Below are positions 60,171 to 64,000 of a DNA stretch of 64,000 nucleotides, in pieces (position 1 is the first letter of the stretch; each line of letters starts with the position of its first letter). Source of the DNA: Spirosoma endophyticum (GTDB taxonomy: Bacteria; Bacteroidota; Bacteroidia; Cytophagales; Spirosomataceae). The stretch spans positions 1 to 64,000 of the forward strand of contig NZ_FOLQ01000010.1 in NCBI RefSeq assembly GCF_900112365.1, in the 5' to 3' direction. The notes under the pieces were generated by a model. The model had not been told where the DNA came from, searched no databases, and worked only from the letters and a program-made list of their open reading frames with translations. A program made the position numbers and the translations under genes.

Positions 60171-60674
60171 TCAGCGGCCCAAAGGAGCTGTCTGTTGAGT
60201 TGCTGCTTTCAGGCGCTCAACTTCCTGCGCCAAACTATCTGCTTTGAAATAGTAATACAGACCGAGTATCAAAAATACTTTTGACAGAATAAAGACAGCG
60301 ATGAAAGCAGTTTTCCAGTGTTTATGGACCTGAATGTGCGTATTATTTACCTCGACATTTACGTAGTGAGGCTCATTTGAACGGGATTCGGTCGATTTCT
60401 GCGTGAATTCTTCACGAGTAGGTTCCTCCCATTTTTTGATTTCTGTTTCGCTGATACGTAACTCAATTTTTTCCCGTATCTCCGGTGGAGGAGGCACAGA
60501 GTTTTTCAGGAAATAGGCTTCCATTTCCGTTTCGAGTTCGGCTAGCTGGTTTAATACATCTGCATCAGTGGCCAACAGGTGCTTTAGTTCCTCTTGTTCT
60601 TTTTCAGTAGCCAATCCTAACAGATGCGCTTCCAGAATACCACTTGTCAAATATTGATAGTTCTTCAAAGTCAA
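60171..60674 (-). CDS. Anti-sigma factor-like membrane protein
   Basis: A 167-residue protein with a cytoplasmic N-terminal helical part of the RskA-like type (SGILEAHLLGLATEKEQEEL, EMEAYFLKNSVPPPPEIREK), a Lys/Glu-rich linker and one membrane helix (about residues 125-145, AFIAVFILSKVFLILGLYYYF), then a short periplasmic coiled coil. There is no zinc-binding HxxxCxxC motif. It starts 5 nt after the sigma-like gene, so the pair forms a sigma/anti-sigma unit: the protein would hold the sigma factor at the membrane until a signal arrives. Confidence 0.78.
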   Translation of the reverse strand: MTLKNYQYLTSGILEAHLLGLATEKEQEELKHLLATDADVLNQLAELETEMEAYFLKNSVPPPPEIREKIELRISETEIKKWEEPTREEFTQKSTESRSNEPHYVNVEVNNTHIQVHKHWKTAFIAVFILSKVFLILGLYYYFKADSLAQEVERLKAATQQTAPLGR

Positions 60675-60679
60675 TTCAG

Positions 60680-61132
60680 TTAAGACGAACGAAGTTGCTT
60701 AAAATACGTGTAGATAGTTTTCAATACGTTCGTTTGCGAGAGTTGCAGTTTATCCGCAATTTCCTCGGTCGTATATCCCTGATAAAAGGACAGATTGAAA
60801 ACGAGTTTTTCTGTATTTACGTTCGTTTCAGGCACTTGGATTGGTTGCGGCTGATTTAGGGCTGTAGCTCTCGGTCTTGCGTCGAGTGCTTTGGCCCTGG
60901 CTAATCGAATGATTGGGCCAATTGCCTGAGTAGAGCCTTCAGCAAGCGAATTAATCTGTGGCGATGAGAATACATCGATCAACACCGTTTGCGCTAACTC
61001 CGGTTCTGGAATTATCTGTAAAATAATTCCATAGGCTATAGAGCCATAACGATCATACAGCGAAAGCCGGTCTGCACTTCGCATGACTTCCTGAGCATTC
61101 CGTTTCCTATCTGGTTGTTTCAATGCACCCAT
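60680..61132 (-). CDS. Sigma-70-like (ECF-type) protein with weak region 2
   Basis: A 150-residue protein. The C-terminal third is a good sigma region 4: LSFYQGYTTEEIADKLQLSQ and VLKTIYTYFKQLR. The N-terminal part has the layout of region 2 (RLSLYDRYGSIAYGIILQII, ELAQTVLIDVF) but lacks the usual W/D and D/E core residues and is divergent. So it could be an ECF sigma factor or a non-sigma regulator built from sigma parts. It is paired with the anti-sigma-like gene 5 nt downstream. Confidence 0.72.
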   Translation of the reverse strand: MGALKQPDRKRNAQEVMRSADRLSLYDRYGSIAYGIILQIIPEPELAQTVLIDVFSSPQINSLAEGSTQAIGPIIRLARAKALDARPRATALNQPQPIQVPETNVNTEKLVFNLSFYQGYTTEEIADKLQLSQTNVLKTIYTYFKQLRSS

Positions 61133-61392
61133 CCAACTTCATTCATTAAAAAAACAATGCGGGCTAACGGTAGGCGCACTACCGTAAACATCAAGCGTTC
61201 CATAGAGCTTGTACCGGAAGCCACGCACGGTTCCTGAGTATATTGAATTTAACCGTGGCATGGGATAAAGCGGAAGGCCTACTAACTAGAGCAATGCAAG
61301 TTATCTAAATATGTTAACTTTTGTATTATGTTCGTCATAAAAGTAAACTTAAATTGATTTTTCGGGCTCCTCTGCTATATTTAGACTGCCAC
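61133..61392. other. Intergenic DNA in front of the sigma-like gene
   Basis: 260 nt with no gene. A 7-bp hairpin (ACGGTAG-GCGCA-CTACCGT, 61167-61185) lies about 35 nt upstream of the sigma-like start codon; its role is unknown. Confidence 0.4.
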
Positions 61393-62199
61393 TTATTTAC
61401 CGTAATGGTGTCGAATACTATCGCTCATGACTTGATACAGTTCGGCTAATTTCGGCTGGTCAGCTAAAAAAGCCAGATGATTTTCAATCGTTGTCAGGTC
61501 ACCACGACGGGCCGGTCCCGTCTGCACGTCAGCCGGATTACTGGCGGCTAGACCTTTTCGAAATGTCTCGGCAATAATTGGCCGGAGCAGATCGAATTCC
61601 AGATCATCCCGGATCGTCAGCTCCCGGGCCAGTGTTAGTAAATGATTGGTGAAATTACAGGCCAACACAGCCGCTACGTGCAAGGCCTGGCGTTCTTCGG
61701 AGGTGATCAGGTAAACAATGTCACTGATGTTCTGGCCCATTTGAACCAACAATTCTTCCGTTTCTTTGTCGGAGGCTTCAAGGCAAAGTGGAATTTCATC
61801 GAACGCCATAAAAGACAATCCCTTTGTGAAGGTTTGAAGCGCGTAGAAAACACCCGTGTGGACAGGTACGTCGCTATAAATGGCCATCCACTGCTCCAGC
61901 AGTTGAAGTGATTGCCCACCCGACGTATGCACGAGAATCGCGTCTTCGGGCAGGACCAGCCGTGAGCAAACGTTTTCGAGGGCATCATCAGAAACGGCCA
62001 GGATAAATAATCTCGATGGGCTGTCGGCAAAGTTCAAGTCCGAATGCGTGTGGGCGTCAAACAGATTACTAACGAGTTGACGACTATGCTGAAGCTGACG
62101 GCTAAAGACCTCATTAATATGATGACCGGCATTTTCCAGCGCCGGGGCGAGATGCCAGGCGAGGTTACCTGCACCGATAAACGAAATTTCCATACTCAA
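61393..62199 (-). CDS. DUF2520 / Rossmann-like NADP-binding protein
   Basis: A 268-residue protein. The Rossmann motif is at the start (ISFIGAGNLAWHLAPALENAGH), followed by RLFILAVSDDALENVCSRL and VHTSGG, typical of the Rossmann-like/DUF2520 pair. The C-terminal helical half includes ALHVAAVLACNFTNHLLTLA. It resembles prephenate- or pyrroline-carboxylate reductase-type enzymes in fold, but the substrate is unknown. It stands alone. Confidence 0.88.
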   Translation of the reverse strand: MSMEISFIGAGNLAWHLAPALENAGHHINEVFSRQLQHSRQLVSNLFDAHTHSDLNFADSPSRLFILAVSDDALENVCSRLVLPEDAILVHTSGGQSLQLLEQWMAIYSDVPVHTGVFYALQTFTKGLSFMAFDEIPLCLEASDKETEELLVQMGQNISDIVYLITSEERQALHVAAVLACNFTNHLLTLARELTIRDDLEFDLLRPIIAETFRKGLAASNPADVQTGPARRGDLTTIENHLAFLADQPKLAELYQVMSDSIRHHYGK

Positions 62200-62393
62200 G
62201 TATAGACTATTTTCAGTAAATCAGCGCCGTAGCCTCGCAGTTAAGTGTATTTGAGCCTAAAATGGATAAGATTTCCCGCTTATATCCATCAATTAGAAAC
62301 AGTTGACTAACCATTTGCTTCCTCAACGAGTTATCTCGGTTACCAGGCATTCCAACTCTTGGTTCAACGCTATAAAACGCTATTATCCTCAAT

Positions 62394-63884
62394 ATGGAAA
62401 TTCTGGTCCTGCTTTTATACGGACTGGCACTGATGTTGTTGTTTTTTTACAACTGTGGTCAGTTAAGCCTCATTATCATTTACATACGTTCGGAACAAGA
62501 ACGAAGGAAGGCCGCTCATTCGACTAATATACTGTCGCCAGATAAACTGCCTCGTGTAACGGTACAATTACCCATCTACAATGAACTGTATGTTGTTGAG
62601 CGATTAATCGACGCCATCGTACGGTTGGAGTATCCAAAAGATAAGCTCGACATTCAGCTCCTGGATGACTCGACGGATGAAACGGTTGAGTTAATCGCCC
62701 GGAAAGTAAACGAATACAAACAGCAGGGCTTCGATATCGAACACGTCCGCCGACCGGTTCGCACGGGTTTCAAAGCTGGGGCTCTTGCCTACGGACTTGA
62801 GTTTGCCAAAGGCGAGTTCATTGCCATTTTCGATGCTGACTTTGTGCCTGATCCGGAATTCCTTATTAAGACGATACCGAACTTTGCTGATCCTAAAGTG
62901 GGTATCGTCCAGACACGCTGGGAACACCTGAACGAAGATTTTTCGCTGATGACCCAGTTGCAGGCCTTTGGACTGAATGCTCATTTCACCATTGAGCAAA
63001 GCGGACGTAATGCCGCCGGATTTCTGGCCAATTTCAACGGTACGGGGGGCGTTTGGCGTAAAGTGGCTATTGCCGATGCGGGTGGTTGGCAGAGTGATAC
63101 GTTGACAGAAGACCTGGATCTAAGCTACCGGGCTCAACTGCGGGGCTGGAAATTCGTTTACCGCGAAGACATCGGTTCCCCTGCCGAATTACCTGTAGCG
63201 ATGAATGCGCTGAAATCGCAACAATACCGCTGGATGAAGGGCGCGGCCGAGTGTGCCCGGAAGTTATTCGGTAAAGTACTTCGAACGCCCGGAGTATCCT
63301 TCACGATGAAACTGCACGCGTTTTTTCACCTGTTCAGCAGTGCTACGTTTATTCTAGTGCTGATTCTGGGCGTCATGAGCGTACCCCTTATTTACATTCG
63401 CAGCCATCATCCGGAATGGGAATGGGTTTTCTATGTCATTAATCTGTTTCAATTCAACTTACTGATTCTTATTACCTTTTACGGTATTCCTCTTTGGTTC
63501 CTGAAGCCAACGACTAAAACCAAACTGGTGTGGTATTTCCCAATGTATTCTTCTTTGATGATGGGCTTGTCGTTGCACAATACCATTGCGGTTATTGAAG
63601 GATATATAGGCCGAAAGACTCCGTTTGTGCGGACGCCAAAATTCAACGTTACCACATCTGCCGATCAATGGGATGCGAATGTATACGTAAGTCGTCGAGT
63701 GAACTGGCTGACGGTAGTGGAGGGATTTCTGTCTATATATTTTTTAGGTGGCCTGGTTCTGGCTGTTTATATCCATGATTTCCGCATGTTCTTTTTGCAC
63801 ATCATGCTCATGGTTGGCTTTGGGATGGTATTCATCTATTCGATCGTTCAGGCCGGGCGTCGACCGGGGGTAATTCGTGCTTGA
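62394..63884 (+). CDS. Family 2 glycosyltransferase, processive membrane type
   Basis: A 496-residue membrane enzyme with an N-terminal helix (VLLLYGLALMLLFFYNCGQ), a cytoplasmic GT-A domain and four C-terminal helices. Catalytic motifs are VTVQLPIYNELYVVERLI, QLLDDSTDETVE, FIAIFDADFVPDPEF (D-x-D), TEDLDLSYRAQLRGW (TED base) and QQYRWMKG (Q-x-x-R-W). This set is that of cellulose-synthase-like or ceramide-glucosyltransferase-like enzymes, which build beta-linked polymers or glycolipids at the inner membrane. It has no synthase partner nearby. Confidence 0.93.
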   Translation: MEILVLLLYGLALMLLFFYNCGQLSLIIIYIRSEQERRKAAHSTNILSPDKLPRVTVQLPIYNELYVVERLIDAIVRLEYPKDKLDIQLLDDSTDETVELIARKVNEYKQQGFDIEHVRRPVRTGFKAGALAYGLEFAKGEFIAIFDADFVPDPEFLIKTIPNFADPKVGIVQTRWEHLNEDFSLMTQLQAFGLNAHFTIEQSGRNAAGFLANFNGTGGVWRKVAIADAGGWQSDTLTEDLDLSYRAQLRGWKFVYREDIGSPAELPVAMNALKSQQYRWMKGAAECARKLFGKVLRTPGVSFTMKLHAFFHLFSSATFILVLILGVMSVPLIYIRSHHPEWEWVFYVINLFQFNLLILITFYGIPLWFLKPTTKTKLVWYFPMYSSLMMGLSLHNTIAVIEGYIGRKTPFVRTPKFNVTTSADQWDANVYVSRRVNWLTVVEGFLSIYFLGGLVLAVYIHDFRMFFLHIMLMVGFGMVFIYSIVQAGRRPGVIRA

Positions 63885-63927
63885 GAACCAATGGTATAGG
63901 ACTTACTAAGGAGTATAAAAATTAACG

Positions 63928-63996
63928 TACAATGGGCTAAGGCTCGGTGCAGTGTCTCAACAGGAGGACATTCGTGCTGAACTTTAGCCCATTGTG
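63928..63996. repeat. Long inverted repeat at the window end
   Basis: CAATGGGCTAA (63930-63940) pairs with TTAGCCCATTG (63984-63994), and the pairing extends outward with one mismatch. An inner stem AGTGTC/GACATT can form. It may be a terminator for the glycosyltransferase gene or the edge of an element that continues beyond the window. Confidence 0.5.
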
Positions 63997-64000
63997 CATT

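Noticed and set aside
1..64000. CRISPR arrays, rRNA genes and prophage modules
   Set aside because: No regularly spaced direct repeats, no rRNA-like sequence and no structural phage genes were seen.

Overview
The window looks like a chromosome segment of a Bacteroidota bacterium, most likely order Cytophagales and close to Spirosoma (inference). The grounds are a SusC/SusD outer-membrane pair, a one-protein hybrid sensor kinase with a C-terminal AraC domain, Bacteroidota-type promoters (TTTG about 20 nt before TAnnTTTG), DUF4394, DUF983, DUF2383 and DUF5522 proteins, many short lipoproteins, and typical intergenic palindromes. No phage, CRISPR array or rRNA was seen.

Region by region. 1-3.1 kb: sparse accessory DNA with the 3' end of an IS3-family element, an AraC regulator and a doubtful ORF. 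3.1-13.3 kb: small exported proteins, including four members of one roughly 125-residue family (three in tandem), a MauG-type dihaem peroxidase, a GNAT acetyltransferase, membrane proteins and a 1007-residue hybrid sensor/regulator. 13.8-15.2 kb: the wreck of a type I restriction-modification operon (start of hsdM, end of hsdR, end of a YgjP-like metallopeptidase) beside a tRNA-Arg(CCU) gene. 15.5-25.1 kb: housekeeping genes (hflX, MATE exporter, NIF3-like protein, aldo/keto reductase, DUF4394 lipoprotein, carB). 25.5-28.6 kb: DUF983 protein, two ferritin-like proteins and a DUF2383 protein. 28.6-32.9 kb: aldo/keto reductase, then on the minus strand NUDIX hydrolase, aminotransferase, a GxxExxY nuclease-like gene and tyrA, with four copies of one repeat at their junctions. 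32.9-39.2 kb: CE15-like esterase, lipoproteins, nucleoside hydrolase, M28 peptidase and N-acetylmuramoyl-L-alanine amidase. 39.3-43.9 kb: SusD and a frameshifted SusC. 44.2-49.7 kb: a TolC/adaptor/CzcA-type metal efflux operon. 49.8-53.8 kb: Na+/H+ antiporter, an Mrr endonuclease and an HTH/PIN toxin-antitoxin pair. 53.9-63.9 kb: RluA-type pseudouridine synthase, rpmB, DUF5522, rocD, an M48-MORN fusion, two glycosyltransferases, a YCF48-like protein, a sigma/anti-sigma pair and a DUF2520 protein.

Functional links: the aminotransferase and tyrA belong to aromatic amino-acid synthesis and have been separated by a candidate mobile element. SusC/SusD take up an unidentified polymer or oligomer. 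TolC, adaptor and RND pump form one tripartite exporter. The two ferritin-like proteins and the DUF2383 protein are probably stress or storage proteins. Mrr, the toxin-antitoxin pair and the dead type I system are the defence-related content.

Most notable: (1) a GxxExxY gene enclosed by near-perfect 58-nt inverted repeats, with a diverged, gene-less copy of the same repeat pair about 1.2 kb away; (2) the type I R-M relic, whose damage can be read codon by codon; (3) a 36-bp perfect palindrome that includes the last codons of two convergent genes; (4) a G8 tract that breaks susC; (5) a promoter-operator palindrome directly in front of the HTH/PIN module; (6) the tandem family of small exported proteins.
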